A stretch of DNA of 64,000 nt. Source: an uncultured Bacteroidales bacterium (GTDB taxonomy: Bacteria; Bacteroidota; Bacteroidia; Bacteroidales; Muribaculaceae). The position numbers and the translations under genes are program-made. A model generated the notes under the pieces. The model was given only the letters and a program-made list of their open reading frames with translations, searched no databases and was not told the origin of the DNA. The DNA is taken from the NCBI GenBank assembly GCA_905210435.1, contig CAJLWO010000008.1, positions 1-64,000 on the forward strand. The letters run 5' to 3'. Shown here in pieces: positions 53,219 to 62,344 of this stretch (position 1 is its first letter; each line of letters begins with the position of its first letter).

Positions 53219-54029
53219 TTGCGTCCTCCCATTTGAATATCACGATGCCGGCGCGCGGTTCGGTGTCGTCGGAGGCGCGGCGGAATACGCACTTCTCGGC
53301 GGCTTTCTTGCACGCTTCGATTGTGGCGCTGTTCTTGCCGGCGTTGCCTACGCAGTGGCCTTTCGTGGCCGAACCGGGACGCACCTTGCCTCCCGCCACT
53401 ACCACTACGTTGATGCGTATCACGCCGAGTTCGGTGCTCCGCGGTGTCTTGTCGACGGGAACGGAGTAGGTGAGCGGTTCGTTGCCGCCGGGGCCGTTGT
53501 TGTTCTTGCTGCCGTCGGCTTTAGGGTCGGTCTTGCCGCCGGTGCCTTTGTCGGCGCCCGAGAATCGGTTGGCCATCTTGTTCTCGATGTTTTTCTTCGA
53601 TTTCTGCTGGCGCGCGGCTTCCCGGCGTGCGGCGTCGTCGGGCTTTGATGTGCCTTCATTGACCTTTTTCTGCTGCACGGGCGACGGCTTTTCGCTTGAT
53701 GTCAGATTGGCATGGTGCCCCTGGGTGTCGCCGCTGTTGTCGAGGTCGTATGATGTCTGCGTGTCGGCGTCGGAATCGATGTCCGACGGGCCGGGACTGT
53801 CGGTGTCGGCCTGCTCCTCCCATATGTCGTCGGCCGACGACGAGTAGGTGCTGACAAAGCTTTCCGGGTCCTCGATGTCCTCGGCTATGAGTTCAAACTC
53901 CTTTACCGGCGGCCAGGGTTTACCTTTGCTGACATTGACGTTCAGATGCCATGACACGAGCATCACAATAATTAATATTGCGAGAGCCGCGGTCACGATG
54001 CCTGATATTATTTTGGGTCGTTTGTCCAT
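53208..54029 (-). CDS. Energy transducer TonB-like protein
   Basis: 273 residues: one N-terminal inner-membrane helix (about 9-28), an acidic linker (EDIEDPESFVSTYSSSADDI and many Asp/Ser), a Lys/Arg-rich stretch, and a C-terminal TonB_C-like domain (LGVIRINVVVVAGGKVRPGS...ACKKAAEKCVF). It starts immediately after the exbD stop, so ExbB-ExbD-TonB form one unit. The usual Pro-rich linker is replaced by an acidic one. Confidence 0.82.
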   Translation of the reverse strand: MDKRPKIISGIVTAALAILIIVMLVSWHLNVNVSKGKPWPPVKEFELIAEDIEDPESFVSTYSSSADDIWEEQADTDSPGPSDIDSDADTQTSYDLDNSGDTQGHHANLTSSEKPSPVQQKKVNEGTSKPDDAARREAARQQKSKKNIENKMANRFSGADKGTGGKTDPKADGSKNNNGPGGNEPLTYSVPVDKTPRSTELGVIRINVVVVAGGKVRPGSATKGHCVGNAGKNSATIEACKKAAEKCVFRRASDDTEPRAGIVIFKWEDANGK

Positions 54030-54482
54030 TTATCTGTTCCGGGGTGTATTGTCGGTGGGTTTGTCAGTTGCGCGTAAAGGTTTTGTCGCGAGTACGATTG
54101 TGACATCGGCCTCGGCGCCCACGTTGAGTATCTTGACTATTTCGCCGTATTCGGCCTTCTCGTCGGCATAGAGTGCCACGGTGGTTTCTTCGGGCGACTG
54201 CTCTTTGGCGAGCATCAGCCATGTCTTGAGTTCGTCGGGCTGCATGGGCTGCCGCTCGGCGTCGCCCATGGCGGTTGATATGTTGCCCTCGGCGTCAAGC
54301 GAGATGCGTATGGTCGGCTTTTTTGAAGTCTGCTGCGATGACTGCGGCAGATTCACTTCGAGCGCTGTCGGGAATATATAGGTCGATGTGACCATGAAGA
54401 AGATGAGCAGCAGGAATATGACATCGGTCATCGATGCCATCGAGAATGCCGCCATCATGTTGTGTTGTCGCTTTAGAGCCAT
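54030..54482 (-). CDS. ExbD/TolR family biopolymer transporter
   Basis: 150 residues with one helix (MASMTDVIFLLLIFFMVTSTY); the Asp in the helix is the proton-coupling residue. The periplasmic domain ends with VKILNVGAEADVTIVLATKP. 13 nt after the exbB stop. Confidence 0.9.
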   Translation of the reverse strand: MALKRQHNMMAAFSMASMTDVIFLLLIFFMVTSTYIFPTALEVNLPQSSQQTSKKPTIRISLDAEGNISTAMGDAERQPMQPDELKTWLMLAKEQSPEETTVALYADEKAEYGEIVKILNVGAEADVTIVLATKPLRATDKPTDNTPRNR

Positions 54483-54495
54483 GACCTGACGGATA

Positions 54496-55251
54496 TTATG
54501 CGGGTTCGTTGAGAAGGTCCATGAACTCCATCGTCTTGCCCTCGAGCGAGGTCATGACGTTGTTGATTTTAGCCACGAGGATATTGTAGGCGAAGAGTGC
54601 CACGATACCTACGATCAGACCGGCGATTGTGGTGACGAGCGCGGTGTAGATACCGCCCGAGAATGTGGCGATGTCGGCGCTCGAACCCTGGGCCGAGATG
54701 TTGTAGAATGCCTGTACCATACCGATTACGGTGCCGAGGAAGCCGAGCATCGGGGCGCCCGAGGCGGTAGTGGCGAGCCAGGGCAGTCCTTTCGAGAGTT
54801 TTGAAATCTCGATGTTGCCGGTGTTCTCGATGGCTACGAGCACGTCGTTCATGGGGCGGCCTATGCGCGAAATGCCTTTGCCGATGAGGCGGGCGTAGGG
54901 CGTACCCGTGTTCTTGCACAGGTTGAGGGCGCTTTCTATCTCACCTTCATGTATGTAATCCTTGATGCGGCGCATGAACGAGTCGTCCTGACGGTTGGCC
55001 GAACGGATTACTATCCATCGCTCGATGAAGAAATATATGCTGAAAAGGAGCAGCACGCCTATGGGTATCATAAGTATGCCTCCCTGCATGCAGAGGTCCC
55101 AGAATGAGAGTGATGCCACAGATGCGGCGTTGGTGGTAGCGTCGGCTGCCGCGGTGGCCGTGTCGGCTATCGACGCGGTAGTGTCGGTTGCCGCTGAAGT
55201 GAGGGTGTCAACGTATTCGTTGCCGGCTGAGGGGATGGTAAGTGTAAGCAT
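54496..55251 (-). CDS. MotA/TolQ/ExbB family proton channel
   Basis: 251 residues. An unusual Ala/Thr-rich N-terminus of about 50 residues precedes the three helices (GGILMIPIGVLLLFSIYFFIERW; LPWLATTASGAPMLGFLGTVIGMVQAFYNI; IYTALVTTIAGLIVGIVALFAYNIL). Forms the channel with ExbD. Behind pdxJ and repeat array E. Confidence 0.9.
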   Translation of the reverse strand: MLTLTIPSAGNEYVDTLTSAATDTTASIADTATAAADATTNAASVASLSFWDLCMQGGILMIPIGVLLLFSIYFFIERWIVIRSANRQDDSFMRRIKDYIHEGEIESALNLCKNTGTPYARLIGKGISRIGRPMNDVLVAIENTGNIEISKLSKGLPWLATTASGAPMLGFLGTVIGMVQAFYNISAQGSSADIATFSGGIYTALVTTIAGLIVGIVALFAYNILVAKINNVMTSLEGKTMEFMDLLNEPA

Positions 55252-55312
55252 TATCGGTAGTTGGTTCGTGATTTATGGTTTGACTGATTGATTTATCGGA
55301 GAGGAGATTGGA

Positions 55313-55357
55313 GTCGGAGTGCTCAGAGTTCTCAGAGTTCTCGGAGTTCTCCGGCCT
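55313..55357. repeat. 9-bp palindromic-unit array (CTCnGAGTT), copy E
   Basis: Units GTCGGAGTG, CTCAGAGTT, CTCAGAGTT, CTCGGAGTT, CTCCGGCCT. Same geometry as the GTCnGAC arrays (7-bp interrupted palindrome plus 2 bp) but another sequence. It begins 6 bp behind the pdxJ stop. Confidence 0.75.
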
Positions 55358-55362
55358 GCCTG

Positions 55363-56082
55363 TCATTTCTCCAGGCAGTCCTTGTAGCTGCGGATGGTCT
55401 CGGCGAGGCCCATGTAGAGGGCGTCGCATACGAGGGCGTGGCCTATCGACACTTCGTTGAGGAAGGGTACTGACTGCGCGAAGTAGCGGAGATTCTGCAG
55501 GTTCAGGTCATGGCCGGCATTGACTCCGAGTCCCGCCTTGTGGGCTGCGCGCGAGGCTTCGACAAACGGAGCCACTGCCTTGTCGGGGTGGGAGAAGAAA
55601 CGGTCGGCATACGGTTTGGTGTACAGCTCCACACGGTCGGTGCCTGTCTTGGCTGCGAGCATTATGTTGTCGATGTCGGTCGATACGAAAATCGACGAGC
55701 GTATCTCGGCTTCGTGGAGGGCGTTGACTATCGAGGTGAGGAAGTCGAAGTGCTCCCCCACGGTCCAGCCGGCCGACGATGTGAGGGCGTCGGGGGCGTC
55801 GGGCACGAGTGTCACCTGCGCAGGTTTCACTTTGAGCACCAGATCCATGAATTCGGGCGAGGGGTATCCTTCGATGTTGAATTCCGACTTCAGCGCCGGG
55901 CGCAGCTGATACACATCGGCACGCTTTATGTGGCGCTCGTCGGGGCGCGGGTGCACGGTGATGCCGTCGGCGCCGAAGCGCTCGCAGTCAAGCGCTACCT
56001 TGAGCAGGTCGGGATTGTTTTCGCCGCGCGCATTGCGCAGCGTGGCTATTTTGTTGATGTTGACACTCAGACAGGTTGTCAT
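55363..56082 (-). CDS. pdxJ: Pyridoxine 5'-phosphate synthase
   Basis: Last step of DXP-dependent vitamin B6 synthesis. 239 residues; [61 protein letters not shown], and [15 protein letters not shown] are family signatures. Supplies PLP, which GcvPB uses. Promoter at 56183-56213. Confidence 0.96.
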   Translation of the reverse strand: MTTCLSVNINKIATLRNARGENNPDLLKVALDCERFGADGITVHPRPDERHIKRADVYQLRPALKSEFNIEGYPSPEFMDLVLKVKPAQVTLVPDAPDALTSSAGWTVGEHFDFLTSIVNALHEAEIRSSIFVSTDIDNIMLAAKTGTDRVELYTKPYADRFFSHPDKAVAPFVEASRAAHKAGLGVNAGHDLNLQNLRYFAQSVPFLNEVSIGHALVCDALYMGLAETIRSYKDCLEK

Positions 56083-56182
56083 AGCAATCTAACTTAAAAA
56101 TAAATAAAAATTATCTACAATTACGAAATATTATCATGTATTAGCGATTTTATTCGTAAATTTGTAAAGTGAAATTTGATTA

Positions 56183-56213
56183 CAAATTTAGTCAGAATAG
56201 GCTATAATACAAA
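56183..56213 (-). promoter_or_regulatory. Promoter of the pdxJ-exbB-exbD-tonB unit
   Basis: Minus strand: -7 TAAATTTG (56183-56190), 19-bp spacer, -33 TTTG (56210-56213). A plus-strand TAAATTTG (56157-56164) could serve the divergent gene, but it has no -33. Confidence 0.65.
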
Positions 56214-56246
56214 ATATATTCTTTAAATTTTAACCTTTCTTGGCAA

Positions 56247-56585
56247 TTGGATTTGGATAAAGACATACTTTTCCCTCAGTCGCCCGACGCGTCGTCGCTC
56301 GTGGTGGCATGCAGGCCGCATGACTACTCGGCGTCGGTGATAGCGCGGGCGGTCGAGGACTGCGACGCGCATGTCATCAACCTCAATGTCCTTGCCTCAC
56401 ATACATCGCACGGCGATGTGCAGGTGGCGCTGAGAATTGACCGGCGCAATCCGGTGCCGGCGGCGCGTTCGCTCCGGCGTTTCGGCTATGAAGTGGTTGA
56501 AATCGATGCCCCTGAAGCCGACGACCCTTATGCAGAGCAGACCCGCAGCCGTGTCAACGAGTTGCTCCGCTATCTCGAAATCTGA
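56247..56585 (+). CDS. ACT-like domain protein, probably a truncated CBS-ACT protein
   Basis: 112 residues from a TTG start (no ATG is in frame back to a stop at 56205). VACRPHDYSASVIARAVEDCDAHVINLNVLA...VQVALRIDRRNPVPAARSL resembles the C-terminal ACT-like region of the AcuB-like CBS protein that, from memory, sits beside pdxJ and nadK in other Bacteroidales. The two CBS domains are missing. It may still be expressed, or it may be a decayed gene. Confidence 0.55.
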   Translation: MDLDKDILFPQSPDASSLVVACRPHDYSASVIARAVEDCDAHVINLNVLASHTSHGDVQVALRIDRRNPVPAARSLRRFGYEVVEIDAPEADDPYAEQTRSRVNELLRYLEI

Positions 56586-56711
56586 CCTCCGCTGGCAGCA
56601 GAATTATGCATGCCCCGGGGGTAAAACTTATAAGTCTACAAGATGCTGTTTAAATTTCAAACGGCCTCTACAATACTCCATATTTGATATAAACTTTTAA
56701 AAACCACGCAA

Positions 56712-57596
56712 ATGAAAGTCGCACTCTACGGAAGCCGGCATCAGGACGCCCACGTCGGCGATATCGCGAAGCTGGTGGTACGCCTTATCGAAAACGGCGA
56801 CACAATTGTGATACACCGCAAGCTGTATGATTATCTTGTGTCGAACATCGGCGAGAACTTCGCGCGCGCCACGGCCTCCGTGACAGTGACATCCGACGGC
56901 GGCTTTACCGCCGACGCCGCCCTGAGCATCGGGGGTGACGGTACTTTTCTGCGCACGGCGCAATGGGTGGCCGATTCCGAGATACCGATTATCGGTGTCA
57001 ACACGGGCCGTCTCGGCTTTCTTGCCCCGTTCACCATCGAGGAGGCTGCCGAGGCTGTAATCGACCGCCGTCTCGCCAACTACGAAATCGAATGCCGCTC
57101 GCTGCTGCGCGTCGACCTCATAGGCGGCTCGCTCGATACATGGCCCTATGCCATCAACGAAGTGGCCGTGCTCAAGAAGGATACCGCCTCGATGATTACG
57201 ATTGACGCACGCATCGACCGCGCTCCGCTCGCCGACTATCTTTGCGACGGGCTTATTGTGTCGACTCCCACCGGCTCCACGGGCTACAACCTGTCGGTAG
57301 GCGGCCCGATTGTGCAGCCGCGTTCGCCGAGCTTCATCCTATCGCCGGTGGCCGCGCATTCGCTTACGATGCGTCCGCTGGTGGTCGACGACTCGTCGCT
57401 GCTCGTGCTGAAAGTGTCGTCGCGCACGCCATCATTCCGGATAAGCCTCGACGGGCGTTCGGTCAATCTGCCGTGCGGCACCGACATCTATCTGTCGCGT
57501 GCCCCGTTTGTGGTGAAGACGGTGTGCCGTCCGGGGCATAACTTCTTCGATACCCTGCGCCGCAAACTGCTGTGGGGCGCTTCGGCCATTGACTGA
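56712..57596 (+). CDS. nadK: NAD kinase
   Basis: Phosphorylates NAD+ to NADP+. 294 residues. Visible: GGDGTFLR (74-81), IPIIGVNTGRLGFLAPF, INEVAVLKKDTASMITI, CDGLIVSTPTGSTGYNLSVG and ISLDGRSVNL. Complete. Confidence 0.96.
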   Translation: MKVALYGSRHQDAHVGDIAKLVVRLIENGDTIVIHRKLYDYLVSNIGENFARATASVTVTSDGGFTADAALSIGGDGTFLRTAQWVADSEIPIIGVNTGRLGFLAPFTIEEAAEAVIDRRLANYEIECRSLLRVDLIGGSLDTWPYAINEVAVLKKDTASMITIDARIDRAPLADYLCDGLIVSTPTGSTGYNLSVGGPIVQPRSPSFILSPVAAHSLTMRPLVVDDSSLLVLKVSSRTPSFRISLDGRSVNLPCGTDIYLSRAPFVVKTVCRPGHNFFDTLRRKLLWGASAID

Positions 57597-57627
57597 TTTT
57601 TTTGTTGGAATATATTGGGGATAAACA

Positions 57628-58341
57628 GTGCAAAGAATATTGAGTCATAACGAATTGGGCGACGTGCTGGTGAAATTCAAACCCAACGCGCGCCGTTTTA
57701 TTGCCCGGTGGAGGACAGGTCATGTCGACCTCACGGCACCGGCAATGGCCACGGAGGCCGATGCCATTGCCGCGCTCGACCGCCTCGCGCCACGTCTGCT
57801 CGCATGCCGGCGTTGCGGCGTCGTGCGGTTTCATGACGGGCAGGAAATAAGGCTTGACGGGCTCGTCATCACTATACTCAGGCAGGATTTCCAACGCGAC
57901 AGTATCTTCGTGTCGCAGCGTGAGCCGGGATATGCCACGGTGTCGGCAGGCGCGTCGTTCGACTTCGGCGATGACTCCACCACTCAGCTAATATCTAAGG
58001 CTTTAAAGACTATAGCACGCAAAAATGCATCACGCATACTGCTGCCACGTGCACGAGAGCTTGCCGCGCTCTACGGCTGCCGTCCGTCGGGATGGCAGAT
58101 TTCATCCGGTAGCCGCATCCTGGGCCAATGCAACGGGGCCGGCATTATCAAACTGTCGTATATGAACATTTTTCTCACATCCGAGCTGCGTGACTATATC
58201 ATCTGTCATGAGCTTGCGCATCTGTCGGAACTCAACCACAGTCCGCGATTCCATCAGGTGTGCGACAGCTATCTCGGAGGCCGCGAGAAAGAACTGATAG
58301 CAAAACTCAAATCATTCGAGTGGCCCCTCCTCCGGAAATAA
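57628..58341 (+). CDS. YgjP-like (M48-related) metallopeptidase domain protein
   Basis: 237 residues from a GTG start. The C-terminal half has the zinc motif HELAH (194-198) in YIICHELAHLSELNHSPRFHQVCD, the YgjP/SprT-like layout with the third ligand His in HSPRFH. The N-terminus (NARRFIARWRTGHVDLTAP) is typical of YgjP proteins, which bind metal and whose substrate is unknown. Next to nadK, 31 nt apart. Confidence 0.85.
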   Translation: MQRILSHNELGDVLVKFKPNARRFIARWRTGHVDLTAPAMATEADAIAALDRLAPRLLACRRCGVVRFHDGQEIRLDGLVITILRQDFQRDSIFVSQREPGYATVSAGASFDFGDDSTTQLISKALKTIARKNASRILLPRARELAALYGCRPSGWQISSGSRILGQCNGAGIIKLSYMNIFLTSELRDYIICHELAHLSELNHSPRFHQVCDSYLGGREKELIAKLKSFEWPLLRK

Positions 58342-58385
58342 CGGGAGTGTCGCCGAACGCTGTTTATTTTTTCAACATAAATAAC

Positions 58386-58618
58386 GGAGAGCCGAGGGCT
58401 CGGTGGTGTCACTATCCCCGTCCTACGCGTAGCGGAGGGCGGGGCGGCCCGTAACCTATAAAATGAGCCCGTGGAACGGGCGAATGTGTGTAGAATGTTA
58501 TATTTGAAGCTAATACACACTCGCCCTCTCCGTGGGCTCGCGCCACTTGCTGATTTTTACCCCGCCCTCCGCTACGCGTCGGACGGGGATAGTGACATCA
58601 TCGAGCCTGCGGCTCTCC
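58386..58618. repeat. 233-bp fold-back (MITE-like) element
   Basis: 59-bp outer arms (58386-58444 and 58560-58618) are inverted with five mismatches; the core is CCCCGTCC-ACGCGTAGCGGAGGGCGGGG. A second inner inverted pair (GAGCCCGTGG...GGGCGA, 58465-58492 against 58515-58541) makes the whole element one long imperfect hairpin. No open reading frame of its own is plausible. It occupies the 58342-58833 gap between the YgjP-like gene and topA; the rest is AT-rich. Confidence 0.85.
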
Positions 58619-58752
58619 GCTATTGAACTGAATTGCGCTTATTATGTTCATTGACTGACTTTGCGTTTGCCGGCAGATTCTATGGTGCTGCATTATAATG
58701 ACTGGGATTTTAAAAATTACATATATAAAATCAAGATATACAACTTTTTTTG

Positions 58753-58760
58753 TACATTTG
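58753..58760 (+). promoter_or_regulatory. -7 element of topA
   Basis: TACATTTG; no good -33. Leader about 70 nt to the ATG at 58834. Confidence 0.5.
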
Positions 58761-58833
58761 CGGTTGATTATAAGGAGAAACGCTGGCCGTTTCCCCTCTG
58801 TTGTGTATATAATAGCGTAATATATAGCCTGTT

Positions 58834-61185
58834 ATGATTAAAAACCTCGTTATAGTAGAGTCTCCCGCAAAGGCAAAGACGATAGAGAAATTCCTCGGTC
58901 CCGACTATAAAGTGATGTCTAGCTACGGTCATATCCGTGACCTGAAGAAAAAAAATTTCAGTATTGATGTCGATAATAATTTTGCGCCGCTCTACGAGAT
59001 ACCGTCCGACAAATCGCAGCTTGTCGCCGAGCTTAAGAAGGCTGCCGCGCAGGCCGAGACCGTATGGCTCGCTTCCGATGAGGACCGCGAGGGGGAGGCT
59101 ATAGCATGGCACCTTTTTGAAGTGCTCAAACTCGACCCGGCCAAGACACGCCGCATCGTTTTCCACGAAATAACCAAAAACGCCATACTCAACGCTATCG
59201 ACAATCCGCGCGGCATCGACATAAATCTTGTCGACGCTCAGCAGGCACGCCGTGTGCTCGACCGAATAGTCGGTTTCGAGCTGTCGCCGGTGCTCTGGAA
59301 GAAAATCAAGCCGGCACTGTCGGCCGGACGCGTGCAGTCGGTGGCCGTGCGCCTTATCGTGGAGCGTGAGAACGAAATCAAGAATTTCGTACCGGAGCAG
59401 TATGTGCGTCTGACGGCTGATTTCCGGGCCGGCGACAAGCATCTGCGCACCGAGTTTTCCCACCGTCTGCCCGACCAGAAAGTGGCCGAAAAGTTTCTCG
59501 ACGTATGCGCCGGTTCCGAATTTGCCGTTGGCGACATAGCAGTCAAGCCGCTCAAGAAATCGCCCGCACCGCCTTTCACCACCTCCACGCTCCAGCAGGA
59601 GGCGGCGCGCAAGCTCGGATTCACCGTGTCGCAGACCATGATGATAGCGCAGCGTCTCTATGAGGCCGGACATATCACCTACATGCGTACCGACTCGGTC
59701 AACCTGTCGTCGCTCGCCATCAGCACCATATCGAAGGAGATAACCGAGAACATCGGCCCGCAGTATCTCAACGTGCGTCATTACCACACATCGTCGAAAG
59801 GCGCGCAGGAGGCTCACGAGGCCATCCGTCCCACATACATCGACCGCCATACAATCGAAGGCACATCTCAGGAAAAACGTCTCTACGGTCTCATCTGGAA
59901 ACGTACCATCGCGTCGCAGATGGCCGATGCCCTCATCGAAAAGACCACGGTCGACATCGACTGCCGTCCCGGCAAAGGCGACGCAGGCAATCTTCCTGTC
60001 GACGGCCGCTTTGTGGCCACGGGCGAGGTAATCAAGTTTGACGGCTTCCTCAAAGTATACATGGAGGGACGCGACGATGAGGAGGCTGACTCCGAGCAGT
60101 CGACGCTTCCGGCAGTGGGTACGGGCGAGATACTCGCACTCAACGAGATGACGGCGGCGCAGCGCTTCACGTCGCAGCCGCTTCGCTACACCGAGGCTTC
60201 GCTCGTAAAGAAAATGGAGGAACTGGGCATAGGCCGTCCGTCGACCTACGCTCCGACCATATCGACCATACAGCAGCGCGAATATGTGGAACGCGGCGAC
60301 CGTCCCGGCACACAGCGCGAGGTATCGGTGCTCACACTTCGCGGCGGCAAAATCTCGCGCCGGACTGTCACCGAGACAGCCGGTGCCGAGAAAGGCAAAC
60401 TCATACCGACCGACATAGGCGTCGTGGTCAATGACTTCCTCACCGAGTATTTCCCCGATATTCTCGACTATAATTTCACCGCAAGAATAGAGCAGAAGTT
60501 CGACGACATAGCCGAAGGACAGCTCGTATGGAACGACGAGATAGCCAATTTCTACAAGGATTTCCATCCGGTGGTCGACAATGCCATGTCGATGCGGCTG
60601 GAGCACAAGGTCGGCGAGCGCGTGCTCGGTGTCGACCCCGTGTCGGGCAAGCCCGTGAGCGTCAAGATAGGCCGTTTCGGTCCGCTCGTGCAGGTGGGAG
60701 AGGGCGACAAGGACGAAAAGCCCCGCTTCGCCTCCCTTCTCAAAGGGCAGTCGGTACAGACCATCACACTCGAGGACGCATTGAAACTCTTTGAATTCCC
60801 GCGTCTTATCGGCGAATATGACGGTGCGGACGTGACCGTGGCCGTAGGCCGTTTCGGTCCCTATATCAAGCATGCCGGCTCGTTCACATCCATTCCCAAG
60901 GATATTGCCCCCGAGGAGATTACCATCGACCAGGCGATAGAACTTATCAACGAAAAGCGTTCCGAAGCGCAGAAACGCATTGTCCGCACATTTGACGAGG
61001 ACCCCGACGTGCAGATACTCAACGGACGCTACGGCATATACATCGCCTGCAACAAAAACAACTACAAGATACCCAAGACTGTGGCCGACCCCGCCGCCCT
61101 CACTCTCGAGGAGTGCCGGGAAATCATAGCCGCGCAGGATGCCGCTCCGAAGAAGGCTCCGCGACGTGCCGCACGTAAGAAATAA
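58834..61185 (+). CDS. topA: DNA topoisomerase I
   Basis: Type IA topoisomerase that relaxes negative supercoils. 783 residues. TOPRIM domain at the start (NLVIVESPAKAKTIEKFLG, with DEDREGEAIAWHL at 82-94), active-site Tyr283 in YEAGHITYMRTDSVNLS, and C-terminal repeats of the Topo_C type (VKIGRFGPLVQVGEGD; VAVGRFGPYIKHAG) ending in a basic tail. No C4 zinc fingers are seen, which is the usual form in Bacteroidota. Confidence 0.96.
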   Translation: MIKNLVIVESPAKAKTIEKFLGPDYKVMSSYGHIRDLKKKNFSIDVDNNFAPLYEIPSDKSQLVAELKKAAAQAETVWLASDEDREGEAIAWHLFEVLKLDPAKTRRIVFHEITKNAILNAIDNPRGIDINLVDAQQARRVLDRIVGFELSPVLWKKIKPALSAGRVQSVAVRLIVERENEIKNFVPEQYVRLTADFRAGDKHLRTEFSHRLPDQKVAEKFLDVCAGSEFAVGDIAVKPLKKSPAPPFTTSTLQQEAARKLGFTVSQTMMIAQRLYEAGHITYMRTDSVNLSSLAISTISKEITENIGPQYLNVRHYHTSSKGAQEAHEAIRPTYIDRHTIEGTSQEKRLYGLIWKRTIASQMADALIEKTTVDIDCRPGKGDAGNLPVDGRFVATGEVIKFDGFLKVYMEGRDDEEADSEQSTLPAVGTGEILALNEMTAAQRFTSQPLRYTEASLVKKMEELGIGRPSTYAPTISTIQQREYVERGDRPGTQREVSVLTLRGGKISRRTVTETAGAEKGKLIPTDIGVVVNDFLTEYFPDILDYNFTARIEQKFDDIAEGQLVWNDEIANFYKDFHPVVDNAMSMRLEHKVGERVLGVDPVSGKPVSVKIGRFGPLVQVGEGDKDEKPRFASLLKGQSVQTITLEDALKLFEFPRLIGEYDGADVTVAVGRFGPYIKHAGSFTSIPKDIAPEEITIDQAIELINEKRSEAQKRIVRTFDEDPDVQILNGRYGIYIACNKNNYKIPKTVADPAALTLEECREIIAAQDAAPKKAPRRAARKK

Positions 61186-61213
61186 TTAAGAGATACCCTC
61201 TAACATCTTCAGA

Positions 61214-62134
61214 ATGAAGCCCCTTAAAGCAAAACCGGGTGCGGAGCGCCGCCGTTTCTCGCCCGATGTGATAGAAACATATACTCCCGCCGTGGAGACC
61301 CGCCTGCTCGATTTCCTCTTCGCCTCGATGCCTCAGCGCAAACGCACCAACGTCAAGGAGTTGCTGCGTCACAATCAGGTGAAGGTCAACGACGAGGTAA
61401 TCACGCAGTTCGACGCGCCGCTTACGGCCGCTGACACCGTCTATGTCAACCTTACCCGTGAGTTCCCGCGGTTCTACAACCGCCGCCTTAAGATTGTGTA
61501 TGAGGATGACGACATCATCGTCGTCAACAAAGGATACGGTCTGCTGTCGATGGGCAATGACAAGGTGAAGGACGGTACGGCATACTCCATACTCAAGGAG
61601 TATGTCAAATGGGTCGACCCGCGACAGAAGATATTCATCGTGCACCGTCTCGACCGCGACACCTCGGGGCTGATGATGTTTGCCAAAAACGTACAGGCCA
61701 AGGAGGCGATGCAGCACAACTGGAACAATATGGTGCTCAACCGCACATACGTGGCTGTTGTCGAGGGGAATGTCGAGAACGACGAGGGCACCATACGCAC
61801 ATATCTCGCCGAAAACTCGAAATATGAGGTCTACGTCACCGAAAATCCGGAGGAAGGACAGCTTGCCGTGACACGCTACAAGGTGCTTCGCCGCAAGAAC
61901 GGATACACCCTGCTGGAACTCGAACTCGACACCGGTCGCAAGAACCAGATACGCGTGCACATGAAGCATATAGGCCATCCCATAGCCGGCGACCGCCGCT
62001 ACGGCGCCAAGTCGAGTCCGATACACCGCCTCGCCCTTCACGCCCGCACTCTCCGCTTCGCCCATCCCGCCACTCGCCGCGAGATGGACTTCTCGACCCC
62101 GATACCCGCATCCTTCCTCAAGATGGTCAACTGA
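61214..62134 (+). CDS. RluA-family pseudouridine synthase
   Basis: 306 residues. N-terminal S4 RNA-binding domain (TRLLDFLFASMPQRKRTNVKELLRHNQVKVND), then the catalytic domain with the Asp in VHRLDRDTSGLMMFAKN and the downstream ELDTGRKNQIRVHMKHIGHPIAGDRRYG. It modifies uridines in rRNA; which site (RluD-like or another) cannot be told. Begins 28 nt after topA and is likely cotranscribed. Confidence 0.93.
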   Translation: MKPLKAKPGAERRRFSPDVIETYTPAVETRLLDFLFASMPQRKRTNVKELLRHNQVKVNDEVITQFDAPLTAADTVYVNLTREFPRFYNRRLKIVYEDDDIIVVNKGYGLLSMGNDKVKDGTAYSILKEYVKWVDPRQKIFIVHRLDRDTSGLMMFAKNVQAKEAMQHNWNNMVLNRTYVAVVEGNVENDEGTIRTYLAENSKYEVYVTENPEEGQLAVTRYKVLRRKNGYTLLELELDTGRKNQIRVHMKHIGHPIAGDRRYGAKSSPIHRLALHARTLRFAHPATRREMDFSTPIPASFLKMVN

Positions 62135-62199
62135 GCCGGAATGATACGTTGACGGATGGTGCCGGATTAATACTATGTCGGAAATATTATACATCATCA

Positions 62200-62280
62200 T
62201 GTAGGGCTGCACCCCGGTGCAGCCTCCAATCAATGGATTACCCGCCTTTGCTACCGGCTGCTCCGGGGAGCAGCCCTACA
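62200..62280. repeat. REP-like pair, GTAGGGCTGC family
   Basis: TGTAGGGCTGCACCCCGGTG-type unit at 62200-62224 faces GGCTGCTCCGGGGAGCAGCC plus CTACA at 62256-62280. The two stems differ internally (CACCCCGGTG against CTCCGGGGAG), yet each folds on itself. Related to 21192-21221. Confidence 0.75.
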
Positions 62281-62344
62281 ACAAGCAGCCGTCAATCACA
62301 GTTTCCTATATAAATCTCTTTCACAAACTATAATATTTAAACCA

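Noticed and set aside
58768..60873. 701-codon open frame on the minus strand opposite topA
   Set aside because: Same reason: topA has all type IA motifs, and the antisense frame has none.
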